A stretch of 64,000 nucleotides of DNA. Source: Pararhizobium qamdonense (GTDB lineage Bacteria; Pseudomonadota; Alphaproteobacteria; Rhizobiales; Rhizobiaceae). A model generated the notes under the pieces. That model searched no databases. It worked only from the letters and a program-made list of their open reading frames with translations, and was not told where the DNA came from. Position numbers and translations under genes: made by a program. The stretch is taken from the NCBI RefSeq assembly GCF_029277445.1, contig NZ_CP119567.1, positions 496,001-560,000 of the forward strand. The letters are read 5' to 3'. Positions 38,022-45,998 of the stretch are shown piece by piece. How positions within the stretch are numbered: the first letter of the stretch is position 1; each line of letters opens with the position of its first letter.

Positions 38022-38063
38022 CTCTATGTCTCCTTTACGCCAGCGATGATCCGGCCTAGCGTC

Positions 38064-38093
38064 ATTGACGTCAATCTTGATGAAATCGATCAA
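38064..38093. promoter_or_regulatory. Palindromes between the two citrate-synthase-like genes
   Basis: ATTGACGTCAAT (38064-38075) is a perfect 12-bp palindrome. TTGAT-GAAATCG-ATCAA (38077-38093) is a second inverted repeat directly next to it. Both lie in the 73-bp gap between divergent starts, where a shared operator is expected. The helix-turn-helix citrate-synthase fusion is the obvious candidate to bind here; binding is inferred. Confidence 0.5.
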
Positions 38094-38094
38094 T

Positions 38095-39225
38095 ATGAAG
38101 ACACTCTGGATCACGACAGACGACGCTCTCGCAAGGCTCGGCACCAAGCCGCAGACGCTCTACGCCAATGTCAGCCGCGGGCGCATCCGCGCCAAGCCCG
38201 ACCCTACCGATCCCCGCCGCAGCCTTTATCATGCCGATGATGTCCAGCGCTTGGCTGAGCGCCATTCGGGACGGCGGCATACGGCTGCGGTGGCGGCGCA
38301 GGCGATCCGATGGGGTGATCCGGTTCTGCCGACGACGATATCGAGCATCGCCGGCGGCAGGCTGCTGTATCGCGGCCGCGACGCGGCCGACCTCTCCAGC
38401 GCGGCGGCATTGGAGGATATCGCGATATTGCTCTGGGAAACGCCTGGCGTGGTGGTCAAGGCTTTCGGTTGCGAGATGACGGGAAAATCGAGGCTGGCTG
38501 CGGCTCTTGGAGATCTCGCCGCGCGCGTTGCAGACGATTTGCCAGCACTGGGCCGCAATCCGGCGGTTTTGCGGACCGAGGCTGCGGACGTGCTGTCAAC
38601 CGTGGCAGCGGGACTGGCGCCATGGCCGGACCCCATACCGCTGCATGAACGCCTGGCCTTGGGATGGCAGCGGCCGGACGCGGCAGAGCCCATCCGCAAA
38701 TCCCTGGTGCTTGCCGCAGAACATGAGTTGAACGTGTCTGCCTTTGCCGCACGCGTCACGGCGTCTTCGGGAGCCGCGCTTTCAGCTGCGGCGCTTTCAG
38801 GGCTTGCAACGCTTACCGGCCCCCGGCATGGCGGCGCCTGGCTGAGTGTCACGCGGCTTGCCGGGCAGGCCGGCTCGATCGGGGTGCGTGAGGCGATCCG
38901 GGCCATGCTCTCCTCGGAAGGGGCCGTCAGGGCCTTTGGCCACCAGCTCTATCCGCATGGCGATCCGCGCGCCAAAATCATCCTGGAAAGTTTCGAGGTC
39001 CCGGCACTCTATGGCCTGCTCGCCAAGGCAGGCGAAGACCTTCTCGGCGAACCACCCAATATCGATTTTGCTCTCGCCGCACTGGCGGCAACCTTCGATC
39101 TTCCGCAGGAAGCTCCGCTGGTGATCTTTGCCCTGTCGCGCACGGTCGGCTGGCTGGCCCATGCCATGGAACAGGTGGAGAGCGGCCAGCTCATTCGCCC
39201 AAGGGCCAGCTATGCGGGGTCATAG
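38095..39225 (+). CDS. Citrate-synthase-like protein fused to N-terminal helix-turn-helix domain
   Basis: 376 residues from ATG 38095; in-frame ATG 38080 and TTG 38065 are alternatives, but both lie in the palindromes. Residues 5-55 (WITTDDALARLGTKPQTLY, then NVSRGRIRAKPDPTDPRRSL) form a MerR/HTH_17-like helix-turn-helix. From about residue 78 the citrate synthase fold follows: EHELNVSAFAARVTASSGA, His245 in GPRHGGAW, His283 in AFGHQLYPHGDPRA, Asp324 in PNIDFALA, then FALSRTVGWLAHAMEQ and LIRPRASYAG. So all three catalytic positions are kept. Possible roles: enzyme with DNA anchoring, metabolite-sensing regulator, or both. Confidence 0.85.
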   Translation: MKTLWITTDDALARLGTKPQTLYANVSRGRIRAKPDPTDPRRSLYHADDVQRLAERHSGRRHTAAVAAQAIRWGDPVLPTTISSIAGGRLLYRGRDAADLSSAAALEDIAILLWETPGVVVKAFGCEMTGKSRLAAALGDLAARVADDLPALGRNPAVLRTEAADVLSTVAAGLAPWPDPIPLHERLALGWQRPDAAEPIRKSLVLAAEHELNVSAFAARVTASSGAALSAAALSGLATLTGPRHGGAWLSVTRLAGQAGSIGVREAIRAMLSSEGAVRAFGHQLYPHGDPRAKIILESFEVPALYGLLAKAGEDLLGEPPNIDFALAALAATFDLPQEAPLVIFALSRTVGWLAHAMEQVESGQLIRPRASYAGS

Positions 39226-39283
39226 CAACGCGATAATGGCGGCCGCCATCGCGATGATCCCCCTTCCGAACCCGACAGGCCCG

Positions 39284-40633
39284 TCAGGCGGCTTGGAGTT
39301 CGATCGTCACTTTAAGTCCCTGGCCTTGCGCGCCCTCAAGACGCAACGAGCCGCCATAGAGGCTGACGAGGTCCTGGCTGACGGAAAGGCCGAAACCATG
39401 TCCGGGGACGGTTTCATCCAGGCGCTGACCGGGCTGCAGGACCCTGCTCATGGCGTGTTGCGGAATTCCTTCGCCATCGTCGGTAATGGTGATCACGGCT
39501 TTTCCATTGTTTTTGACTGCTGTGACGGCGACACTGGTGGACGCCCATTTGAACGCGTTGTCGATCAGATTTCCCGCCAGTTCGTCGAAATCCTGCTCCT
39601 CACATGCCGCCACCAGATCCGGCTCCACGGAAAATGACAGGCTGATGCGGCGTTCGCGGTAGATCTTGTCCATGATGCCGGTGAGATCGCTGAGGTGCGA
39701 CCCGACATCGGTGCGCGACCGGCCGTGTCCCGCGCCGGCATCAGCGCGGGCGCGGCCGAGATGATGGCGAATGCGGGTGTCGATCTGGCCGGTCAGATTT
39801 TGCAGCGCACCCGTCGGATCCCGCCCGGCTTCGCTCAGCGCCAAGGAAAGGCTGGCCAGTGGCGTCTTCAGGCTATGGGCCATATTTGCAAGCGACAGGC
39901 GCGCGCTTGCCAGGCGCTCTTCGTTTTCGCTAATCAGCGCATTCAATTCGGCAACGACGGGCATCAGTTCCGCCGGTTGCGCTGTTGGCACGCGCGCGCT
40001 GGCGCCGGACCGGACGTCCTGAAGCGACAGGCGCAGTTTCCGAAGTGGGCTAAGACCGACGCGGATCTGCAGAAGCGTGGCAAAGATCAATCCCAGGCCG
40101 AGAATGCCGATCGATGGCAAAAGCCAGACCAGTGCCCGCGTCAGGGGTCCGGAGATCGCGGCGGCAGGCGCCGATACATTAACGGTGACCGGCCTTCCCT
40201 GCAGTTGCGATGTCACGGTGATGACATGGAGGGAACGCCCGTTGGAATCACTGGTGTCAGTCGCGGTGGGCCTGTTGGAAAAAAGATGCCGCCAGTCGAA
40301 CGGCGGCGGCGGAACCTTGAGGCTGCCGCCTGCCAATGAGCGGGATTGCAGCGTCTGGTCTGCCCCGTCGATCTGCCAGTACCATCCCGACCCACGGCGA
40401 TCAAAGGGCGGCCCGTCAAGGCCGGGCACAATCGACATCTGGCCACCGGCGTCGATGGACAGTGCCGCAACCAGGGATGACGCCTGCGCTTGCAGCCGCT
40501 GATCGACCTGATCGGAAACGACCTGATGCAGGATAAAGGTCAGGACCACGCCCGCGACCACAAGTGCTGCCGTCACAAACAGGACGGCGGACAACAGCAG
40601 GCGGCCAGCAATGGTGGTCGGTGCAAGTCTCAT
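39284..40633 (-). CDS. Sensor histidine kinase (PhoQ-like architecture)
   Basis: 449 residues. Membrane helices at about residues 10-33 and 167-189 enclose a periplasmic sensor domain of about 130 residues (33-166). A HAMP-like linker follows (LSPLRKLRLSLQDVRSG). The phosphoacceptor His is residue 253 in ANMAHSLKTPLASLSLAL. Catalytic domain: N-box LAGNLIDNAFKWAST, G1 TDDGEGIP and G2 GHGFGLSV. Overlaps the response-regulator gene by ATGA, so they form one two-component system. The H-box MAHSLKTPL resembles that of PhoQ-type kinases. The signal is unknown; low Mg2+, low pH or cationic peptides would be typical for that group. Confidence 0.93.
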   Translation of the reverse strand: MRLAPTTIAGRLLLSAVLFVTAALVVAGVVLTFILHQVVSDQVDQRLQAQASSLVAALSIDAGGQMSIVPGLDGPPFDRRGSGWYWQIDGADQTLQSRSLAGGSLKVPPPPFDWRHLFSNRPTATDTSDSNGRSLHVITVTSQLQGRPVTVNVSAPAAAISGPLTRALVWLLPSIGILGLGLIFATLLQIRVGLSPLRKLRLSLQDVRSGASARVPTAQPAELMPVVAELNALISENEERLASARLSLANMAHSLKTPLASLSLALSEAGRDPTGALQNLTGQIDTRIRHHLGRARADAGAGHGRSRTDVGSHLSDLTGIMDKIYRERRISLSFSVEPDLVAACEEQDFDELAGNLIDNAFKWASTSVAVTAVKNNGKAVITITDDGEGIPQHAMSRVLQPGQRLDETVPGHGFGLSVSQDLVSLYGGSLRLEGAQGQGLKVTIELQAA

Positions 40634-41292
40634 GGGTCGCCCCGCAACAGGTATCCCCGGCCCCTCACCGTCTCGATCATGGCTGCACCGATCTTGCGGC
40701 GAAGCCGGGTGATGATCACCTCCATCGAATTGGACTCGACCTCGACATCCCCTTCATAAATGCGCTCCATCAGTTCGCGGCGATCGACGACGATGTTTTT
40801 GCGCAGGATCAGGCAGGACAGGACCCGCCATTCCAACGCGGTCAGTTTCAACGGCAGGCCATCGAGCTCGAACGTGCCAAGCTGGGCGTCGAATGCGAGA
40901 CCGTTGCAGGAAATCCTTGCGCTGCCATGGCCGGCCGCGCGCCGCACAAGTGCGCGCAGCCGCATCACCAGTTCCTCGACCTTGAACGGCTTGGTCAGGT
41001 AATCGTCGGCGCCCGCCTTGAAACTTTCCACCTTGTCCGACCAGCCGTCGCGGGCGGTTAAAACCAGAACCGGAATATTGCGTCCCGCGTCGCGCCAGAG
41101 TTTGAGCACCGAAACGCCATCCAGTTTGGGCAGGCCGAGGTCAAGCACCGCGGCGTCAAAGGCCTCTGTCGATCCGAGATGCGCGCCGTCCTCGCCATTG
41201 ACAGCCACATCGACGGCAAAGTTTTCGGCGCGAAGGGCTTTTCCAATCCGCTCGGCCAAATCCCTGTCGTCCTCGACCAGCAATATCCGCAT
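40630..41292 (-). CDS. OmpR/PhoP-family response regulator
   Basis: 220 residues from ATG 41292 (MRILLVEDDRDLAERIG) with GAAGGAAAA upstream. Receiver domain: acidic pocket EDD (7-9), phosphoacceptor Asp51 in AAVLDLGLPKLDG, VLTARDGW and conserved Lys in DDYLTKPF. C-terminal winged helix (about 125-218): LTALEWRVLSCLILRKN, SNSMEVIITRLRRKIG and TVRGRGYLLR. Partner of the kinase at 39284. A perfect 15-bp inverted repeat about 55 bp upstream of its start, also facing the divergent gene at 41430, is a likely regulatory site. Confidence 0.94.
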   Translation of the reverse strand: MRILLVEDDRDLAERIGKALRAENFAVDVAVNGEDGAHLGSTEAFDAAVLDLGLPKLDGVSVLKLWRDAGRNIPVLVLTARDGWSDKVESFKAGADDYLTKPFKVEELVMRLRALVRRAAGHGSARISCNGLAFDAQLGTFELDGLPLKLTALEWRVLSCLILRKNIVVDRRELMERIYEGDVEVESNSMEVIITRLRRKIGAAMIETVRGRGYLLRGDP

Positions 41293-41347
41293 CGATACAT
41301 TTTCCTTCAGGCGGCTGGAACCGCTGCTCAATATCCCGTTTCAGCTT

Positions 41348-41381
41348 AACTCAACCTGAACCGCGTGGTTCAGGTTGAGTT
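41348..41381. promoter_or_regulatory. Perfect 15-bp inverted repeat between divergent genes
   Basis: AACTCAACCTGAACC (41348-41362), GCGT, GGTTCAGGTTGAGTT (41367-41381). It sits between the response-regulator start (41292) and the gene at 41430, so it should influence both. Each arm carries a GGTT/AACC element twice, like the tandem half-sites bound by OmpR-family regulators. It is also capable of forming a strong hairpin, but the divergent placement argues for an operator. Confidence 0.65.
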
Positions 41382-41429
41382 TCGGCCGCGATGTTAAAAC
41401 TGCAAGGGTCAAACAGAAGGAGTTTTAAC

Positions 41430-41948
41430 ATGCCTATCGAACATACCAATGAAACAGCCGCCACGCCGCTGCCGCAGGACGGCTCTGCTCCACACACAAA
41501 GACGCACAAGGCACCACCGCGTGGCCGTCACTTTGCAGCCACCGCGATTGCCGGCATCGCCCTGCTTGGTTTCGGCGCCGTCGCCGGGGCTGGCGCCATT
41601 GCGATGGTACGCCCAAACGCCGAAATGGCGCCGATGACGCCGGTGGCGATCTCAACGATGCCGGACTGGGGCCTGGTCACGGTCAAAGGCAAGGTTGTCG
41701 AGATTTTTGGCAACAAGTTCGTCGTCGAGGATCAGAGCGGACGGGCGCTGGTCGAAACCGGACCATCCGGCGAAGGCGGGAAACTGGTCGCCAAGGACGA
41801 GACCGTCAGCGTTCAGGGCCGTTTCGAAAACGGCTTCATCCATGCGACATACCTGACGCGCGCAGATGGAAAGATCGAGGCGCTCGGCCCGGCCGGCGGC
41901 CCGCCGCACGGCAAGATGCCAGGCTGGCTGCGCCACGTCGCTGGCTGA
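41430..41948 (+). CDS. Membrane-anchored small protein with OB-fold-like C-terminal domain
   Basis: 172 residues from ATG 41430 (MPIEHTNETAATPLPQ) with AGAAGGAG upstream. A cytoplasmic N-terminal tail rich in Pro/Lys/His (residues 1-32) is followed by one membrane helix (about 33-58, ATAIAGIALLGFGAVAGAGA). The external domain (about 78-160) has the repeating beta pattern VKGKVVEIFGNKFVVEDQSG and VSVQGRFENGFIHATYL, typical of small OB-fold (BOF/YgiW-like) periplasmic proteins. I cannot assign a family with certainty. Divergent from the two-component system across the 15-bp palindrome, so probably its target. A role in envelope stress or metal or cation response is speculation. Confidence 0.6.
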   Translation: MPIEHTNETAATPLPQDGSAPHTKTHKAPPRGRHFAATAIAGIALLGFGAVAGAGAIAMVRPNAEMAPMTPVAISTMPDWGLVTVKGKVVEIFGNKFVVEDQSGRALVETGPSGEGGKLVAKDETVSVQGRFENGFIHATYLTRADGKIEALGPAGGPPHGKMPGWLRHVAG

Positions 41949-42020
41949 CCGGCCTATCGGCAACATCATCTCCGGCACGATACGTTGCCGGAGATCTGGC
42001 AAGCCAGACGATGTGGGGCT

Positions 42021-43085
42021 CTAGTTTTCAATGCGCTCCCAATACCAGGCGACGTACATTTTCCGGTGATCGTGCTTGCGCCCTTTGAGGATCGAGCGAA
42101 TGGCACGGATGTCCGTCTTTTCGCAGGCCGCCCAGATGAACGTTTCCGCATCGCTCAACGCGATTGCATCTGTGGCTTGTGACAACAGAGCGCGATCGCG
42201 GCGATCCGGATAATCGTACCGGTGCAGCCAGCTGACCTCCAGCGTTCCATCGGTTGGAAGCGGCTGCTCTTCCGCCGCATTCTCGACTTCGATGATCGCG
42301 CGCATCTGCGTGCCCGCAGGGATTTCGGCGGCGATACGGGCGATGGCCGGCAGCGCACTTTCGTCGCCGATCAGAAGGATGGACTGTGCGGATGGCAGAC
42401 CGCCGCCGCCTGGGCCCAGAAGGGCCGCCCTGTCTCCAATTTGGGCGTCGCGCGCGAAATCGGCACCTGGCGTGGATATGCCCGGCATCGGATGCTGCAG
42501 GAAGTCGATCCAGATTTCCCCGCGCTCGATATCGACGGTGCGGATCGTGTAGACCCGAACGAGGAGTTCGTCGTCTCCTTCCGGCCATGCGATACGCCCA
42601 TCCTCGCGAAAGCCCGGCCAGACCGGTGGCCTGCCCTTGGGCGGAACCAGCAGGCGAACATGCATATCGCCACCGGCGAAAGGCGTGATGTCAGCGCAGG
42701 AAAAGATGACCCGGCGCATGTGCGGGGTTACATCTTCAGCGGAAACCACTGTTATTTCGTGGAGATTCGGCAGGGCCGGCAAGGATGATAGCGGCGTCCA
42801 GGTCAGCTCCAACGGCTCTTCGCCGGCAAAGTAGAAAAGATGTTCCGCGATATCGGTACGGGCCGCCTGAAGCGCTTCCAGCGTCGGACAATCCAGCTCG
42901 ATCAGCAATGTCCCCTTGTCTGCACGAATTCTGACGATGCTGGTCTTGCTTCGCAAAATCGCCCGATCTCTGTTCCGCTCGACGTCGGCATGCTCGATGA
43001 AATGCTCGCAGATCTCGTCCAGCATATGATCGGTACTCGCGGGGATGGCGATGCCCGAAAGCTTGAATGATGGAATGGCATTCAT
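42021..43085 (-). CDS. Siderophore-interacting protein (FAD-dependent ferric reductase) with DUF2218-like N-terminus
   Basis: 354 residues. Residues about 10-95 resemble DUF2218 (ERNRDRAILRSKTSIVRIRA, LIELDCPTLEALQAARTDIA). The rest is a ViuB/YqjH-type protein: MRRVIFSCADITPFAGGDMH, RVYTIRTVDIERGEIWIDFL for FAD binding, ILLIGDESALPAIARIAAEIP for NAD(P)H binding, and the C-terminal TFIWAACEKTDIRAIRSIL. It reduces ferric siderophore in the cytoplasm to release iron. Overlaps the ABC ATPase gene by ATGA and ends the leftward iron operon (46990 to 42021). Fusion of DUF2218 with a SIP domain occurs in rhizobia and other proteobacteria. Confidence 0.88.
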   Translation of the reverse strand: MNAIPSFKLSGIAIPASTDHMLDEICEHFIEHADVERNRDRAILRSKTSIVRIRADKGTLLIELDCPTLEALQAARTDIAEHLFYFAGEEPLELTWTPLSSLPALPNLHEITVVSAEDVTPHMRRVIFSCADITPFAGGDMHVRLLVPPKGRPPVWPGFREDGRIAWPEGDDELLVRVYTIRTVDIERGEIWIDFLQHPMPGISTPGADFARDAQIGDRAALLGPGGGGLPSAQSILLIGDESALPAIARIAAEIPAGTQMRAIIEVENAAEEQPLPTDGTLEVSWLHRYDYPDRRDRALLSQATDAIALSDAETFIWAACEKTDIRAIRSILKGRKHDHRKMYVAWYWERIEN

Positions 43086-43918
43086 AGGCGCGTCTCCTTT
43101 TGCGCCATCGCGGGCGCATTGCTGGCCATCCGGTGGCGGCCGATCGGCAACATGATCGGCCGGGCGGAAATGGGATCGATCATGATGCGGCTTTCCAATC
43201 CGAAGACCTGCCGGACCATCTCCTGCGTCAGCACATCTTCCGGCGTGCCGAAGGCGTGAACGCGCCCGTCCGCCATGGCGACGAGATAGTCCGCATAGCG
43301 TGCCGCCAGATTGAGATCATGCAGAACCATGACCACCGTCGTGCCGCGCGCCTGGTTCAAATCCGTCAGGAGATCGAGCACCTCGATCTGGTGATTGATG
43401 TCGAGGAAGGTCGTGGGCTCGTCGAGCAGCAGGATGTCGGTGTCCTGGGCGAGCGCCATGGCGATCCAGACGCGCTGGCGCTGGCCTCCGGAAAGCTCAT
43501 CGACCGGCCGCTCGGCAAGATCGAAGGTTTTGGTGGCTGCAAGCGCGCTGTCCACGGCTTCATCGTCCTGCCGCGTCCAGCGGGAAAACAGGCTCTGGTG
43601 CGGGTGCCGCCCGCGGCTGACGAGATCGGCAACGGCAATCCCTTCCGGCGCCACCGGTGACTGCGGCAAAAGACCCAATGTCCGGGCAAGTTCCCGCGAG
43701 GGCGTGTGGTGGATGGACTTGCCATCCAGCAGCACCTGTCCCTGTTTGGGCGAAATGAGACGCGACATGGTGCGCAGCAGCGTGGACTTGCCGCAGGCAT
43801 TGGCGCCGACGATCACGGTGATCTTTCCCGGAGGGATCGTCAGGTCGAGATCCCACAGGATTTCCCGGTCGTCATAGCCAGCCGAAAGCCCGCTGGCGGC
43901 GAGGGAATGAACAGTCAC
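43082..43918 (-). CDS. Iron-siderophore ABC transporter ATPase (FepC/FecE-like)
   Basis: 278 residues. Walker A VGANACGKSTLLRTMSRL, Q-loop GLLPQSPVAPEGI, signature [18 protein letters not shown], Walker B ILLLDEPTTFLDINHQ and H-loop VMVLHDLNLAARYADYL. The TTFLDINHQ ending is typical of siderophore-type ATPases. Drives uptake through the two permeases upstream. Overlaps both neighbours by 4 bases (ATGA). Confidence 0.93.
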   Translation of the reverse strand: MTVHSLAASGLSAGYDDREILWDLDLTIPPGKITVIVGANACGKSTLLRTMSRLISPKQGQVLLDGKSIHHTPSRELARTLGLLPQSPVAPEGIAVADLVSRGRHPHQSLFSRWTRQDDEAVDSALAATKTFDLAERPVDELSGGQRQRVWIAMALAQDTDILLLDEPTTFLDINHQIEVLDLLTDLNQARGTTVVMVLHDLNLAARYADYLVAMADGRVHAFGTPEDVLTQEMVRQVFGLESRIMIDPISARPIMLPIGRHRMASNAPAMAQKETRL

Positions 43919-44955
43919 AACGAGCCTCCTGTCCGGTTGACGCGGACGATCAGGAAAATCAGGTAGGGCGCACCCAGCGCGCCGGTCACCACGCCGACCG
44001 GATAGCGGCTCGGCAAGAGAAGCTGACCGGCATAATCGCCGGCAAGCACGAGAATGGCGCCGACCAGCGCCGATGGCAGAAGCAGGGATCCATTGTTGCG
44101 CACGATGCGCGCCGCAATCGGCCCGGAGAGGAAAGCCACGAAGGCGATCGGTCCGGTGACTGCCGTTGCAGTCGCGATCATGCCGACGGCCGAGACGATG
44201 ACCAGCATGCGGGTTCTGGCGACCCGGACCCCGAGAGCGGCGGCGGTATCGTCACCCAGTTGCAATGTTTCGAGATCGCGGGTGCGGCTGAGCAGAAGCC
44301 CGCCGAACACAGCGAGAGCGAGAAGAAGCGGCAGCGCCTGCGAAAGCTGCGCGCCGTTGACGCTGCCTGTCAGCCAGCGCATCGCCTCCTGCAGGCTCCA
44401 TGCGGGCGCAGACGACAGGATGTAGGCGATTACGCTCTGCAGCATGGCCGACACGCCGATCCCGACGAGGATGAGGCGCGTGCCGGCAATACCGTTGCGG
44501 AACGACAGCCCGTAGACAAGCACGGCGACGAAGAGGCCTGCGGCAACGGCGAGGATGGAGACCATCGGCCCGGTCATCGACAGGACAACGATGGCGAATA
44601 CGGCGGCGGCCCCGGCGCCCGAGGTGATGCCGATAATGTCGGGGCTGGCCAGCGGATTGCGCAGCATGATCTGGAATGCAACACCGCCCAACCCGAAACA
44701 CATGCCGGCAAGGATCGACAGGATAGCGCGCGGCAAGCGCAACTGGCCGACGGTAAAAGATGTGCCGGGCACGTCCTCTCCGAGCAGCACGCGGATGACG
44801 TCCAGGGGCGGCGTGAACGTTTGCCCAAGCGACAGGGTGATCCCGAACACGGCGAGGACGAGGGCAAACAGCACGGCGAGCTGGACGGCGTGCCTGCCCG
44901 CGCGGCGGCGGCGGTTGGCGATAAGGACGTCGATTGTCGGTGAGAATACGGTCAC
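43915..44955 (-). CDS. Iron-siderophore ABC transporter permease (FepG/FecD-like)
   Basis: 346 residues from a GTG (44953-44955) that overlaps the preceding permease stop as GTGA, with GAGGGAAC upstream. FecCD family: LPRAILSILAGMCFGLGGVAFQ, NPLASPDIIGITSGAGAAAV, TGSVNGAQLSQALP, LGDDTAAALGVRVARTR and GPIAFVAFLSGPIAARIVRN. About nine to ten helices. Second membrane subunit of the siderophore importer. The long open frame upstream of 44955 belongs to the overlapping fepD-like gene region. Confidence 0.92.
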   Translation of the reverse strand: MTVFSPTIDVLIANRRRRAGRHAVQLAVLFALVLAVFGITLSLGQTFTPPLDVIRVLLGEDVPGTSFTVGQLRLPRAILSILAGMCFGLGGVAFQIMLRNPLASPDIIGITSGAGAAAVFAIVVLSMTGPMVSILAVAAGLFVAVLVYGLSFRNGIAGTRLILVGIGVSAMLQSVIAYILSSAPAWSLQEAMRWLTGSVNGAQLSQALPLLLALAVFGGLLLSRTRDLETLQLGDDTAAALGVRVARTRMLVIVSAVGMIATATAVTGPIAFVAFLSGPIAARIVRNNGSLLLPSALVGAILVLAGDYAGQLLLPSRYPVGVVTGALGAPYLIFLIVRVNRTGGSL

Positions 44956-45998
44956 AGTTCCCTCACCCGCTGGCGCCGGACGATCCAGATGAAGAACGGA
45001 GCACCGATCAGCGCTGTGACGATCCCGACATCGATCTCGCCGGGCCGGGCGGCGATCCGCCCGAGGACGTCGGCGCCGAGCAGCAGGCAAGCACCGCCCA
45101 AAGTGGAAAACGGCAGCAGCCAGCGATGATCGACGCCGATCAGCGTCCGGCAAAGATGCGGCACCACCAGTCCCAGAAAGCCGATCGGCCCGCACACGGC
45201 GGTCGTTGCGCCGCACAGAAGGATGGCGCCGAGCGCGGCGACCGCGCGCGCTACGGCAACCCGCTCACCGAGACCGGCGGCCAGTTCGTCGCCCAGAGCC
45301 AGGGAATTCAACTTTCGTGCAGACAAAAGGCTGATCGCGAACCCAACCGCAAGAAACGGCAGCACCGGAACAATCCGCCCGTATGTCGCGCCGCCGACGC
45401 CGCCGATCTGCCAGGACTGGATACCACCAGCAATATCGCCCCGTGGCAGCACGACGGCGATGGTAAGGGACGCAAAGGCAATCGAGGTGGCGGCACCTGC
45501 CAGGGCCAGCTTGAGCGGCGTTGCGCCGCCTCTTCCGAGCGATCCGATCGTATAGACGAAGACAGAAGTGCACCCGGCGCCTGCAATCGCCGTCCAGATA
45601 TAGGCATGAGCCGAGGACATTCCGAACCAGGCGACGCCGATGACGACAGCGAGCGAAGCGCCCATATTGACGCCGAGAATGCCGGGATCGGCAAGCGGAT
45701 TGCGGGTGACACCCTGCATGATCGCGCCTGCGAGCCCCAGCGCAGCACCCGCGAGTAAGGCGAGGATGGTGCGCGGGATGCGCAGCGCAACCGCCGCTTG
45801 CCCGATATTGTCCTGCGTACCGCCAAGTGCTGCAACGATATCGCTCCATTCGACGTTGCGGGTGCCGATCGTGACCGATAGGGCGAGCAGGAGCGCCAGC
45901 ACCGCGATGAGCCCCGTCAGCCAAAGGCTTCTCACCCGGTTCGACCGGGTCGCGGACACCCAACGGCGGTCCGATGTCTTGAGGATGCCGGTGGTCAT
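44952..45998 (-). CDS. Iron-siderophore ABC transporter permease (FepD/FecC-like)
   Basis: 348 residues from ATG 45998 (MTTGILKTSDRRWVS), overlapping the binding-protein stop as ATGA. FecCD family motifs: LRIPRTILALLAGAALGLAGAI, MQGVTRNPLADPGILGVNMGAS, LGDELAAGLGERVAVARA and GPIGFLGLVVPHLCRTLIG. Pairs with the 43915-44955 permease. Confidence 0.92.
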   Translation of the reverse strand: MTTGILKTSDRRWVSATRSNRVRSLWLTGLIAVLALLLALSVTIGTRNVEWSDIVAALGGTQDNIGQAAVALRIPRTILALLAGAALGLAGAIMQGVTRNPLADPGILGVNMGASLAVVIGVAWFGMSSAHAYIWTAIAGAGCTSVFVYTIGSLGRGGATPLKLALAGAATSIAFASLTIAVVLPRGDIAGGIQSWQIGGVGGATYGRIVPVLPFLAVGFAISLLSARKLNSLALGDELAAGLGERVAVARAVAALGAILLCGATTAVCGPIGFLGLVVPHLCRTLIGVDHRWLLPFSTLGGACLLLGADVLGRIAARPGEIDVGIVTALIGAPFFIWIVRRQRVREL

